Of a stretch of DNA of 64,000 nucleotides, positions 28,981-40,850 are shown in pieces. The translations under genes and the position numbers were made by a program. The notes beneath the pieces were generated by a model. It saw only the letters and a list, made by a program, of their open reading frames with translations. It was not told the DNA's origin and did no database searches. Every line of letters begins with the position of its first letter. Position 1 is the stretch's first letter. Source of the stretch: Dermatophilaceae bacterium (lineage in GTDB: Bacteria > Actinomycetota > Actinomycetes > Actinomycetales > Dermatophilaceae); the NCBI GenBank assembly GCA_014377705.1, contig JACMPC010000204.1, forward strand, positions 1 to 64,000, given 5' to 3'.

Positions 28981-29922
28981 GTGCGCATCGTCGTCGCTCT
29001 GGGAGGCAACGCACTCCTCAAGCGTGGAGAGAAGCCGGACGCGGCCAACCAGATTGCCAATGTGACCACGGCGGTCGAGGCGCTGGCCCCCCTGGCTCGC
29101 GAGCACGAGCTGGTGGTCACCCACGGCAACGGCCCCCAGATCGGCGTGCTGGCGGTGCAGAGCGCGTCGGACCCGAGGCTGTCGGAGCCTTATCCGCTGG
29201 ACGTGCTCGGGGCGCAGACGCAGGGGATGATCGGCTACTGGCTGCTTCAGGCCTTCCAGAACGCGCTTCCGGGGCGTCAGGTCGCGAGCATGCTGAACCA
29301 GACCCTCGTGCTCGCCCACGATCCGGCCCTGGAGAACCCGACGAAGTTCGTCGGCGAGGTCTACGAGGAGGAAGAGGCCCACCGGCTGGCCGGGGAGCGG
29401 GGCTGGACCGTCCATCAGGACGGGAACGGCTGGCGCCGGGTCGTCGGGTCGCCCAGGCCTCAGCGCGTCGTCGAGACCAGGATGATCCGGTTGCTGCTTC
29501 GCAGCGGCGCGGTGGTCGTCTGCGCGGGCGGTGGGGGTGTGCCGGTCGTCCGGAACGAGCGTGGCAAGCTGCGCGGCCTTGAGGCTGTCATCGACAAGGA
29601 CCTCACTGCAGCCGTGCTGGCCGAGGCCCTGGACGCGGACGTGCTGATGGTGCTGACGGACGTGCCGAACGTGGTGCGCAACTACGGGACGCCGCAGGCG
29701 GAGGCCATCTCGCGGATCACACCGGGGGCCCTGCGCCGGGAGCAGTTCCCGGCCGGCTCGATGGGCCCCAAGGTCGACGCTGTGTGCCGGTTCGTCGAGC
29801 TGACCGGTGACATGGCCGCCATCGGCCGGCTGCAGGACGCGCAGGCCATCATGGCCGGGGATGCCGGGACCATCATCACCCCGGGCGGCAACTACGGCGG
29901 GCCCGACGACCTGGTGAACTGA
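28981..29922 (+). CDS. arcC: Carbamate kinase
   Basis: RIVVALGGNALLKRGEKP, VVTHGNGPQIGVLAVQS, FPAGSMGPKVDAVCRF. Confidence 0.95.
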   Translation: MRIVVALGGNALLKRGEKPDAANQIANVTTAVEALAPLAREHELVVTHGNGPQIGVLAVQSASDPRLSEPYPLDVLGAQTQGMIGYWLLQAFQNALPGRQVASMLNQTLVLAHDPALENPTKFVGEVYEEEEAHRLAGERGWTVHQDGNGWRRVVGSPRPQRVVETRMIRLLLRSGAVVVCAGGGGVPVVRNERGKLRGLEAVIDKDLTAAVLAEALDADVLMVLTDVPNVVRNYGTPQAEAISRITPGALRREQFPAGSMGPKVDAVCRFVELTGDMAAIGRLQDAQAIMAGDAGTIITPGGNYGGPDDLVN

Positions 29923-29923
29923 G

Positions 29924-30694
29924 ATGATGGCGCAGCGGCCGGCGGGTGGGGCGGGATCGGGCGGATCTGGGTCGGCCCGACGCATCGAGGTCGACCCAGA
30001 ACGAATCGGCAGGTGGGTCAACGGTTTCGCCGAGCGTCATGGGGAGGTCCACGCTTCACCCGGTTCCTTGGCATGGTCGGCGGCGCAGAGATCGGTGACC
30101 TTGACGGCCGCAGACGGTGCCACGGCTGTTCTGGAGCCCTGTGTGCCGGCGGATGCCAGTGTGCCGGCGGACGGCAGCGACGCAGGTGGGCCACGCGAGC
30201 TCGCCGGACTCGAGGGGCTGGCGGACTGGGTGGCGCCGCCGACCGTTTTGGCGCTGATACTGATCCGGCGCGGTGGTTATGCGGTCGGCCTGGGGCGGGG
30301 TGCCGAGCTCATCTCCCACAAGGTCGGGACCCGCTACGTCCAGTCGCGGACGGCCGCCGGCGGCTGGTCGCAGCATCGTTTCGCGCGACGCCGCGACAAC
30401 CAGGCGGACGCGCTGGTGGTCTCCGTCATCGACCACGCCCGCCGAGTCGTGCTCGCCTCTCGCGACGGCGAGGATGTGCGCACCCCCGCAGGCGCCCTGG
30501 TGGTCGGGGGCGACAGGTCCCTTGTCCGGGACGTCCTGGCTGACCCGCGTCTGGCCAGACTCGCGAAGCTCCCGCGCAGGGAGCTCTTCGACCTGCCTGA
30601 CCCGAAGTTCGTGGTCCTGAAGCAGGCCCTGCGTCGGGGCAGGGCCGTGCGCATCACGCTCTCAGAGCCGGAGGCTACGCCAGGAGCGGTTTGA
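29924..30694 (+). CDS. acVLRF1 (actinobacterial Vms1-associated release factor 1)-family peptidyl-tRNA hydrolase-like protein
   Basis: VGLGRGAELISHKVGTRYVQSRTAAGGWSQHRFARRRDNQ signature. Confidence 0.8.
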   Translation: MMAQRPAGGAGSGGSGSARRIEVDPERIGRWVNGFAERHGEVHASPGSLAWSAAQRSVTLTAADGATAVLEPCVPADASVPADGSDAGGPRELAGLEGLADWVAPPTVLALILIRRGGYAVGLGRGAELISHKVGTRYVQSRTAAGGWSQHRFARRRDNQADALVVSVIDHARRVVLASRDGEDVRTPAGALVVGGDRSLVRDVLADPRLARLAKLPRRELFDLPDPKFVVLKQALRRGRAVRITLSEPEATPGAV

Positions 30695-31988
30695 GCGCGT
30701 CGAGCAGGCTCGGCGAGTCCGGCAGGACCTCCAGGTCGTAACGGACGCGGACTGCGGGCTTGCGGATATCTATGACGGCGCGGAGGTCGATGGGGGTGCC
30801 GATGATTACGACGTCGACGTCCGCCGTGTCGATGATCTGCTCCATCTCGGCGAGCTGGCCCTCCGAGTAGCCCATGGCCGGAAGCACCGGCCCGACGTCA
30901 TACTTCAGGAACGTCGCCGCGATCGTGCCGATCGCCCAGGGCCTCGGGTCGACGATCTCGCTCGCTCCATGTGCCCTGGCCGCGACGACCCCGGCGCCGA
31001 ACTTCATCTCGCCATGGGTCAGGGTCGGACCGTCCTCGACCACCAGGACGCGTTTGCCCCTGATCGCATCGGGATCGTCAACGCTCACCTGGCTGTTCGC
31101 CCTGATGACCGTCGCCCCCTGGTTCGTCTGGTGGATCGTGTCCATCAGTGCGCTGACCTGTTCGGCGGAGGCCGAGTCCATCTTGTTGATCACGATCACG
31201 TCGGCCATCCGGAGGTTGACCTCCCCCGGGTAGTAGCTCGTCTCGTGACCGGCGCGAAGCGGGTCGGCGACCACGATGTTGAGGTCCGGCTTGTAGAAGG
31301 GCAGGTCGTTGTTCCCGCCGTCCCACAGCAGCACGTCGCACTCCGCCTGCGCCTGCTCGAGGATGTCTCCGTAGTCGACTCCCGCATAGATGATCGTGCC
31401 CGAGGTGATGTGGGGCTCGTACTCCTCGCGCTCCTCGATCGTGGTGTCGTACCGGTCCAGGTCAGCCAGGGTCGCGTAGCGCTGCACCCGCTGAGCCTCG
31501 AGATTCCCGTACGGCATCGGGTGTCGCACCGCCACGACGCGCTTACCGGCTTCCTTCAGCAGGCCGGCGATCGCCCGGGTCGTCTGGCTCTTGCCCGAGC
31601 CCGTGCGGACGGCGCAGACGGAGACCACCGGGACGGTCGAGGTCAACATCGTCGCGCGCGCCCCGAGCAGAACGAAGCTGGCTCCATCGGCCAGCACCTG
31701 GCTGGCCTTGTGCATCACGTTCGCGTGGCTGATGTCCGAGTAGCTGAAGACGACGTCGTCGATCTCCTGCTCCGTGATCAGCTGGCTGAGCATGCTTTCG
31801 TCGTGGATCGGGATGCCCTCCGGATAGTGCTGGCCGGCCAGGCTCGCCGGGTACGTCCGGTCGTCGATGAACGGGATCTGAGTCGCGGTGAAGGCGACGA
31901 CCTCGACCTTGGGATCGTTCCGGTAGGTGACGTTGAAGTTGTGGAAGTCGCGCCCTGCGGCGCCCATGATGAGAAGTCGACGCCGCAT
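30675..31988 (-). CDS. Cyclic 2,3-diphosphoglycerate synthetase-like P-loop GTPase
   Basis: MRRRLLIMGAAGRDFHNFN, CAVRTGSGKSQTTRAIAG (Walker A), VIVINKMDSA (NKxD). Confidence 0.8.
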   Translation of the reverse strand: MRRRLLIMGAAGRDFHNFNVTYRNDPKVEVVAFTATQIPFIDDRTYPASLAGQHYPEGIPIHDESMLSQLITEQEIDDVVFSYSDISHANVMHKASQVLADGASFVLLGARATMLTSTVPVVSVCAVRTGSGKSQTTRAIAGLLKEAGKRVVAVRHPMPYGNLEAQRVQRYATLADLDRYDTTIEEREEYEPHITSGTIIYAGVDYGDILEQAQAECDVLLWDGGNNDLPFYKPDLNIVVADPLRAGHETSYYPGEVNLRMADVIVINKMDSASAEQVSALMDTIHQTNQGATVIRANSQVSVDDPDAIRGKRVLVVEDGPTLTHGEMKFGAGVVAARAHGASEIVDPRPWAIGTIAATFLKYDVGPVLPAMGYSEGQLAEMEQIIDTADVDVVIIGTPIDLRAVIDIRKPAVRVRYDLEVLPDSPSLLDALKPLLA

Positions 31989-32118
31989 TTCTGGTTCCTC
32001 TCCGAGGTTCGATGTGAGGCACACAGCTAGCGATGCCGCTAGAGCCGAACCTACTCAGTGCCTGCTCGCAAGGGAACCCCACGGGATTCCGTGGCCGCCT
32101 ATGGGATCCTGTGGATGT

Positions 32119-32269
32119 GGCGGAATCTCGTGGACCGGGTGGCGTCTTGTTGCTTGAGACCTTCGAGGAGATGCCCGGCGCGGAGTACGTCTACCGGGTG
32201 CTCATGGGGATGGAGGAGCGCGGCCTGCTCGAGCAGCTCGCCGCCGTCGCGGTGACAATGGCGGGTTGA
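32119..32269 (+). pseudogene. Peptidase S66 (LD-carboxypeptidase/MccF-like) C-terminal remnant
   Basis: GGVLLLETFEEMPGAEYVYRVLMGMEERGLLEQLAAVAV matches the family C-terminus; no upstream domain present. Confidence 0.55.
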
Positions 32270-32344
32270 TGACGGTGACGGCATCAGCCGCACCGTCACG
32301 GTGACCTACCGAGGGCATCGACTACGTGAGGCGAGGGCAGATGC

Positions 32345-33067
32345 CTATGCAGGCAGACACCGGAAGGCAACGTGTTCCATCTGGCTCGCGGGAGTGAGAC
32401 CGGGGTAGTGCTGGGTTAGAGCGGCAAGCTGTGCCTCGCCGGTGCCTGCCTGGTCGTTGGCGTCGTCCTCGTCCATCAGCTGCCGCATCAGAGCGGGCCG
32501 GATCATGGTCACCTCGCCGTTCAGGGCTCTTGGCCCATCGTCAAACTCAAACACCAAGGTGGCCGGTCCGAGGTGAGCCGGATCGTCGAAGCGGATGGTG
32601 CTGGTCTTGCGGCCTTGCGCGACATCGTCAATGTACCGTGCGGAAAAATAGACGACGCGAGGTCGGGGTCTAGGCTCAGGACGCAGATAGGTGCCGGGCA
32701 ACAGGCTGCTCACGCGGACCCTTGTCGGGCCTTCCTCGTCTGGCCAGGCTGGCATGATGACGCCGATGTCCGGGAAGTAGTCGCTCAGCACCTGTCGACA
32801 GCGCCCGCACGGAGGCAAAATCCCCCTTCCGTCATTTCCCACGGGCACCATGGTGATGAGTGGAGCGGCTGCTGCCGCGGCGGCAACCCCGAGCACCACC
32901 ACCTCGGCGCACGGCCCGCCGGTGAAGTGGTCAACGTTGACCCCGATGAAGATGGGTTCCCTGGCGTCCATGGCTGCCGCTGCGACTGTGTGCTCATCGG
33001 TGTCAGGCAGGGAGGCAACCAGTTTCAGTGCGGCGTCCAAGACCCTGGATTCCACTGTGAATAGCAT
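32345..33067 (-). CDS. Cytidine deaminase-ASCH domain fusion protein
   Basis: GGPCAEVVVLG and PPCGRCRQVL zinc motifs; C-terminal VVYFSARYIDDVAQGRKTSTIRFDD ASCH-like segment. Confidence 0.8.
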   Translation of the reverse strand: MLFTVESRVLDAALKLVASLPDTDEHTVAAAAMDAREPIFIGVNVDHFTGGPCAEVVVLGVAAAAAAAPLITMVPVGNDGRGILPPCGRCRQVLSDYFPDIGVIMPAWPDEEGPTRVRVSSLLPGTYLRPEPRPRPRVVYFSARYIDDVAQGRKTSTIRFDDPAHLGPATLVFEFDDGPRALNGEVTMIRPALMRQLMDEDDANDQAGTGEAQLAALTQHYPGLTPASQMEHVAFRCLPA

Positions 33068-33084
33068 CTCTCCTGCTTTCAGTG

Positions 33085-35090
<2,006 letters not shown>

Positions 35091-35094
<4 letters not shown>

Positions 35095-35756
35095 GCCCAG
35101 AGCCTAAGGGCCGGGCCTGACATCCCGACGTGGGCGGGCAGCCAGGCGGTGAACGCGTCGAGGTCGGCCACGGTCAGGTCGGCTCCGGCCGCGAGCAGCG
35201 CGGCCTCGTCGTTGGCCCCGGTGGTGACGCCCACGGCATAGGCGCCTGCTGCGTGGGCGGCCGCCATGTCGCCCGGGTGGTCCCCGACGTAGATGGTGGT
35301 GCCCTCGGAGAGCAGGGCGGTGGCCTTGTCCCGGGCGAACAGCTCGCCGTAGGCGGCATCCACCAGGTCGGTCAGGCCTGCCTCGGCCAGGGCCTTGTGC
35401 ACCGCCGGGGTGAACTTCGCCGATACCACCACGGTGCGACCGCCGGCTGCCCGCACGCAGCGCAGCGCCTCCAGCGCGCCGGGCATCTCGAGGGTCCTAG
35501 GCGCATCCGGCTCGTCGTAGTAGTGGCGGTATCGCAGCACCAGCGCATCCGCGTCGACTGCCGCGCCGACGGCAACGGCGGTGTCCGACAAGGGCATCCC
35601 CAGATGCGGTGTGAGCTCCTCTGCGCTGACCTGCACGCCAAGATCGCCGAGGGCGCGGATGTAGGCGCTGATGATGCGCTCGTGCGAGTCGACCAGGGTC
35701 AGGTCGAGGTCGAAGCCGACGACGAGAGGGACAGTCACGTTCAGGGGGGCGGTCAC
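35091..35756 (-). CDS. HAD-family hydrolase (phosphoglycolate phosphatase-like)
   Basis: [50 protein letters not shown]. Confidence 0.85.
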
Positions 35757-35974
35757 TCAGACGACCCTAACGATGACCCTGACAACGGGCCAGATCCCGG
35801 CCGTCGGACAGTCCGGCGGCCGGAGGGCGTCGTCTGCCGTCACCGCCCGTCGTCACCGCCTTTGGTCTTCTCCACGTAGACTGAGGCGAAACCCCGTCGT
35901 GCACGTCCGCCATCCGGCGTGAGTTCGCGTGCCGTTTTCCCGTCCCCGTCCGCAACTCAGAACAGGAGCCTGTC

Positions 35975-37573
35975 GTGCTCGCAGCCACCGGTATCGAGAT
36001 CCGTGGAGGGTCACGCCTGTTGCTCGAGGGTGCGACCTTCCGGATCGCCCCCGGCGACCGGATCGGCCTGGTCGGGCGCAACGGCTCAGGGAAGACCACC
36101 CTGGCCAAGGTCCTGGCGGGTGTGGGCACCGCCAGCGCAGGTCAGGTGACCTCCTCCGGCGACATCGGCTACCTGCCCCAGGATCCGCGAACGGGTGATC
36201 TCGAGATGGTCGGCCGCGACCGCATCCTGTCTGCGCGCGGCCTGGACACCATCATCCGTGAGATGCGTGACACCGAGGGGGCGATGGCCAGCGCGGACGA
36301 GAAGACCCGTGACAAGGCGATGCGCCGATACACCCGGCTCGAGGAGACGTTCACCGACCGGGGTGGCTATGCGGCCGAGTCCGAGGCCGCCGCGATCGCC
36401 TCGGCGCTGGGCCTGGACGACCACATTCTGATGCAGTCCATCGCGACCCTGTCCGGTGGGCAGCGCCGCCGGGTCGAGCTCTCCCGGATCCTGTTCTCCG
36501 GTGCCACGACCCTGCTCCTGGACGAGCCGACCAACCACCTGGACGCCGACTCGGTCGTCTGGCTGCGCGACTACCTGCGGGCGTACAAGGGCGGGCTGCT
36601 GATCATCAGCCACGACGTCGAGATGCTCGACACCGTTGTCAACCGGGTGTTTCACCTCGACGCCAACCGGGCCGAGATGGACATGTACAACATCGGCTGG
36701 AAGCCCTACCTGCTGCAGCGTGAGACCGACGAGCGTCGGCGCAAGCGGGAGCGGCTCAACGCCGAGAAGAAGGCCACCACGCTGATGATCCAGGCCAACA
36801 AGATGCGGGCCAAGGCCACCAAGGCGGTGGCCGCCCAGAACATGGCCAAGCGCGCCGAGCGACTCCTGGCCGGCATCGAGGGCGAGCGGGTCAACGACAA
36901 GGTCGCCAAGCTGCGCTTCCCGGACCCGGCACACTGCGGCAAGACGCCACTGAGCGCCTCCGGCCTGTCCCGGTCGTACGGCTCGCTGGAGATCTTCACC
37001 GACGTCGACCTGGCCATCGGCCGGGGCTCGCGGGTCGTCGTCCTGGGCCTCAACGGTGCCGGCAAGACCACGCTGCTGCGGATCCTGGCCGGCGTGGACC
37101 AGCCCGACACCGGTCAGGTCGAGCCGGGTGTGGGGCTCAAGATGGGCTACTACGCCCAGGAGCACGAGAACCTCGATGTCACCCGGAGCGTCCTTCAGAA
37201 CATGAAGTCGGCGGCGCCCGATCTCGGCGACGCCGACACCCGCAAGACCCTGGGCTCCTTCCTGTTCAGCGGGGATGACGTGCACAAGTCCGCCAATGTG
37301 CTTTCCGGTGGCGAGAAGACCCGGCTGTCCCTGGCAATGCTGGTGGTCTCGGCGGCGAACGTGCTGCTGCTCGACGAGCCGACGAACAACCTCGACCCTG
37401 CTTCTCGCGAGGAGATCCTTGGTGCCCTGCGTACCTACAAGGGCGCCGTGGTTCTGGTCAGCCACGACGAGGGCGCGGTCGAGGCCCTGGAGCCCGAGCG
37501 GGTCCTGGTGCTGCCCGATGGTGTCGAGGACCACTGGGGTCCGGACTATCTGGATCTCGTCACGCTCGCCTAG
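35975..37573 (+). CDS. ABC-F family ATPase
   Basis: Two ABC domains (GLVGRNGSGKTTLAKVLAG; VLGLNGAGKTTLLRILAG), LLLDEPTNHLD, LLLDEPTNNLD, no TM. Confidence 0.92.
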   Translation: MLAATGIEIRGGSRLLLEGATFRIAPGDRIGLVGRNGSGKTTLAKVLAGVGTASAGQVTSSGDIGYLPQDPRTGDLEMVGRDRILSARGLDTIIREMRDTEGAMASADEKTRDKAMRRYTRLEETFTDRGGYAAESEAAAIASALGLDDHILMQSIATLSGGQRRRVELSRILFSGATTLLLDEPTNHLDADSVVWLRDYLRAYKGGLLIISHDVEMLDTVVNRVFHLDANRAEMDMYNIGWKPYLLQRETDERRRKRERLNAEKKATTLMIQANKMRAKATKAVAAQNMAKRAERLLAGIEGERVNDKVAKLRFPDPAHCGKTPLSASGLSRSYGSLEIFTDVDLAIGRGSRVVVLGLNGAGKTTLLRILAGVDQPDTGQVEPGVGLKMGYYAQEHENLDVTRSVLQNMKSAAPDLGDADTRKTLGSFLFSGDDVHKSANVLSGGEKTRLSLAMLVVSAANVLLLDEPTNNLDPASREEILGALRTYKGAVVLVSHDEGAVEALEPERVLVLPDGVEDHWGPDYLDLVTLA

Positions 37574-37583
37574 AATTCCGCGC

Positions 37584-38483
37584 GTGGCGAATCCTGAGCT
37601 GTCGAGCCCTGAGCAGTCGAACCCCGAGCAGTCGAACCCCGAGCAGCCGGACACCAGGCAGTCGGGCGCGGACCAGCCGGATACCGATTCGTCGAAGGTC
37701 CAGCATTCGCAACCCCACCCGATGCTCGGCGTGCAGCGGTCGGGTCCGGTGGTGGTGATCACCCTGGATGCCCCGCAGCGCCGCAACTGCCAGGTTCCGA
37801 GCCTGTGGGCCGCGCTCGCCGAGGTCGGGGAGGCCCTGGACCCGTCCGTGCGGGTGGTCCTCGTCCGGGCTGAGGGCCCGTCCTTCTCGGCAGGGCTGGA
37901 CCGGGCCATGCTGACCCCTCAGGGCGCGTCGGGCGAGCCGTCGATCCTGGCCCTGGCCGCAGGGGCTGCGGGCGGGCTGGAGGATGCCATCGAGCAGTTC
38001 CAGCGGGGCTTCTCCATCTGGGCGCAGGTGCCCGCGATCACGATCGCCGTCGTGCAGGGTCACGCCATCGGCGCCGGGTTCCAGCTGGCTCTGGCCTGTG
38101 ACCTGCGGGTCGTCGCCGACGACGTCGCGTTCGCCATGCGGGAGACCAGCCTTGGCCTGGTCCCCGACCTCGCCGGGACCTCACCGCTGGTGCGGGCCGT
38201 CGGGTATGCGCGGGCGCTCGAGATCTGTGCGACCGGCCGGTTCGTCGGTGCCCAGGAGGCAGTGGCGATCGGCCTCGCGACCGTGACCGTTCCGGGGGAA
38301 CAGCTGGACGCCACCGCGCGCGAGCTGGCGGACGCCATACTGAATGCGCCGCAGGCGGCGGTGCGCGAGCTGAAGCCGCTGCTGCGCAGCGCTTTCGGCG
38401 CTTCTGTGGCCGACCAGCTCAGGGCCGAGCGAGAGGCGCAGGCACGACTGCTCACCGCGATGGTGGCGGGTCCGGGGAAGTAA
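37584..38483 (+). CDS. Enoyl-CoA hydratase/isomerase family protein with low-complexity N-terminus
   Basis: AVQGHAIGAGFQLALACDLRVVADDVAFAMRETSLGLVPDLAGT; GTG start. Confidence 0.88.
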   Translation: MANPELSSPEQSNPEQSNPEQPDTRQSGADQPDTDSSKVQHSQPHPMLGVQRSGPVVVITLDAPQRRNCQVPSLWAALAEVGEALDPSVRVVLVRAEGPSFSAGLDRAMLTPQGASGEPSILALAAGAAGGLEDAIEQFQRGFSIWAQVPAITIAVVQGHAIGAGFQLALACDLRVVADDVAFAMRETSLGLVPDLAGTSPLVRAVGYARALEICATGRFVGAQEAVAIGLATVTVPGEQLDATARELADAILNAPQAAVRELKPLLRSAFGASVADQLRAEREAQARLLTAMVAGPGK

Positions 38484-38595
38484 GAAGCCCCCTGGCGCGT
38501 TGTGCAGACGGACGACTACCAGGGTCGACGGTGAGATGATGAAGGGCGCACCTGCGCGCGTGACGCGGGGGGCTGGGTCCTAGAGCGGAGGCCGC

Positions 38596-40509
38596 ATGTC
38601 GATGAACGCAGGTTGGGGCATGATGCGTTCCCTCACCCGTGACTCGTCGGTGGCGCAGCGCAAGCTGGCCCCGGGCACTGCCAAACGGGTGATCTCCTAC
38701 GCCGGCCCGTACAAGTCCCAGATCATCGTCTTCCTCATCCTGGTGATCCTCGACTCCGCCCTGGTGGTGGCCACTCCGCTCCTGCTCGGACGGATCATCG
38801 ACAAGGGCGTCATCCCCAAACAAGCCGATGTGGTCGTCGAGCTCTCCCTGATCATTGCCGTGATCGCCATGCTCGACGGCATTCTGACGCTGGTTCAGCG
38901 CTGGTACTCCTCGCGCATCGGCGAGGGGCTCATCTTCGACCTGCGCACCCAGGTGTTCAGTCACGTCCTCAAGCAGCCGATCGCCTTCTTCACCAGGGCA
39001 CAGACCGGGGCCCTGGTGAGCCGGCTGAACAACGACGTCATCGGCGCTCAGCAGGCCTTCACCTCAACGCTCTCCGGTGTGGTCAGCAATGTCGTCTCGC
39101 TGTTGTTCATCCTCACGGCAATGGCCGCGATCTCCTGGGAGCTGACTCTCGCTGCACTGCTGCTGCTGCCCGTCTTCCTGATCCCGGCGCGATACATGGG
39201 TCGCCGCCTCGCCGGGCTCAGCCACGAGGCGATGGGGCTGAACGCGGAGCTCGGCACCCGGATGACGGAGCGGTTCAACGTCGCCGGGGCCCTGCTGGTC
39301 AAGCTGTTCGGCCAGCCCCGGATCGAGGACGACCAGTACGGCGAGCGAGCCGGCCGGGTCCGAGACATCGGCATCAAGATCGCCCTGACCCGTTCTCTCT
39401 TCCTGATCTCGCTGACCCTGGTCGCCTCGCTGGCCACGGCTCTGGTGTACGGCGCGGGCGGCGTGATGACTGTCAACAACACCCTTGAGCTGGGCCAGCT
39501 GGTGGCGCTGGCCGCCCTGCTGGGCCGGCTCTACGGACCGCTGACGGCGCTGTCCAACGTGCGCGTCGACGTGATGACCGCCCTGGTCTCCTTCGAGCGG
39601 GTCTTTGAGGTGCTGGATCTTCAGCCGCTGGTCAGGGAAGCCGTCAATCCTGCTGTCCTGCAACAGCGTTCGGTCTCCGTGGAGTTTGAGGGCGTCGGGT
39701 TCGGATATCCCTCCGCAGATGAGGTATCACTGGTCTCGCTGGAGACGGTGGCCTCGGGTGACCGCCGTGGTGGTGGTGCGGTGCTGCACGACGTGACCTT
39801 CTCGGTCAAGCCCGGTGAGATGGTTGCCCTGGTGGGTCCGAGCGGCGCCGGCAAGACCACCATCACCAGTCTGGTCGCCAGGCTGTACGACCCCACGCAG
39901 GGCCGGATCCTGCTGGGCGGCACCGATCTGCGCGACGCCTCGATGGAGTCATTGCACGACGTGGTCGGCGTGGTGACCCAGGATGCGCACCTGTTCCACG
40001 ACACCATCGGGGCCAACCTGGCCTATGCCAAGCCCGGGGCGACCCGGAAGGAGATGATCTCCGCCCTGAAGTCGGCGCAGGTGTGGGATCTGGTCTCGAG
40101 CCTGCCCGAGGGCCTGGACACCGTGGTCGGCGATCGCGGGCACCGGCTCTCCGGCGGAGAGAAACAGCGCTTCGCCATCGCCAGGCTGCTGCTCAAGGGG
40201 CCGGGCCTGGTGGTTCTTGACGAGGCCACAGCCCACCTCGACAGCGAGTCCGAGCTTGCCGTCCAGCGGGCCCTGGACACCGCGCTGACCGGCCGCACCG
40301 CCCTGGTGATCGCACACCGGTTGTCAACGATTCGTGGCGCCGACCAGATCCTGGTGGTCGTCGACGGCCGGATCGTGCAACGGGGCAAGCACCACGAGCT
40401 GTTGGCCGAGGGGGGCGTCTACGCGGACCTGTACAACACCCAGTTCCGCTCAGCAGGGCATGCAGATGAGACGGTCGACGTACAGGATGTACCCGCCGGT
40501 CGGCTGTAG
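38596..40509 (+). CDS. ABC transporter permease/ATP-binding protein (exporter type)
   Basis: N-terminal TM domain; VALVGPSGAGKTTITSLVARLYDPTQG; RLSGGEKQRFAIARLLL. Confidence 0.92.
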   Translation: MSMNAGWGMMRSLTRDSSVAQRKLAPGTAKRVISYAGPYKSQIIVFLILVILDSALVVATPLLLGRIIDKGVIPKQADVVVELSLIIAVIAMLDGILTLVQRWYSSRIGEGLIFDLRTQVFSHVLKQPIAFFTRAQTGALVSRLNNDVIGAQQAFTSTLSGVVSNVVSLLFILTAMAAISWELTLAALLLLPVFLIPARYMGRRLAGLSHEAMGLNAELGTRMTERFNVAGALLVKLFGQPRIEDDQYGERAGRVRDIGIKIALTRSLFLISLTLVASLATALVYGAGGVMTVNNTLELGQLVALAALLGRLYGPLTALSNVRVDVMTALVSFERVFEVLDLQPLVREAVNPAVLQQRSVSVEFEGVGFGYPSADEVSLVSLETVASGDRRGGGAVLHDVTFSVKPGEMVALVGPSGAGKTTITSLVARLYDPTQGRILLGGTDLRDASMESLHDVVGVVTQDAHLFHDTIGANLAYAKPGATRKEMISALKSAQVWDLVSSLPEGLDTVVGDRGHRLSGGEKQRFAIARLLLKGPGLVVLDEATAHLDSESELAVQRALDTALTGRTALVIAHRLSTIRGADQILVVVDGRIVQRGKHHELLAEGGVYADLYNTQFRSAGHADETVDVQDVPAGRL

Positions 40510-40596
40510 CATCCGGAGTCCGCGTCGACGGCCAGGCGTGTTCTTGAACTTGCTCCGAGGCTGCGTCCGCCTGAGACTGTCCGTGAGGTGAAGATC

Positions 40597-40779
40597 ATGG
40601 TTGAGGCAACCAGTACCGCGAACCAGAAGGAGGCGGCGTCGTCCGCCCGCTTCCGGAAGCTGCCCGAGCGCATCCGACCAGAAGACATGATCGCCACCCA
40701 GGAGACGGAACCGCCCCCGGACCCGACGATGGGACGCGACAGCGAGCGCGACTTCATGTTACGGAACGCAGGCTTCTGA
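40597..40779 (+). CDS. Hypothetical small protein
   Basis: MVEATSTANQKEAASSARFRKLPERIRPEDMIATQETEPPPDPTMGRDSERDFMLRNAGF; intergenic, good length. Confidence 0.4.
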   Translation: MVEATSTANQKEAASSARFRKLPERIRPEDMIATQETEPPPDPTMGRDSERDFMLRNAGF

Positions 40780-40850
40780 CAATTGACGTCATCGGCGGCC
40801 CGAGGGCACCACATGCGGAGGTGCGGTTCGAATTGCCGAGGCGCCGGGGG

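Noticed and set aside
32274-32320. GTGACGG...CCGTCAC inverted repeat after the S66 relic as a terminator
   Set aside because: Only a 7-bp stem with a long loop and no clear associated gene; too weak to call.
40815-40850. GGTTCGAATTGCC resembling a tRNA T-arm
   Set aside because: Flanking bases do not form a T-stem and no acceptor, D or anticodon arm is visible.
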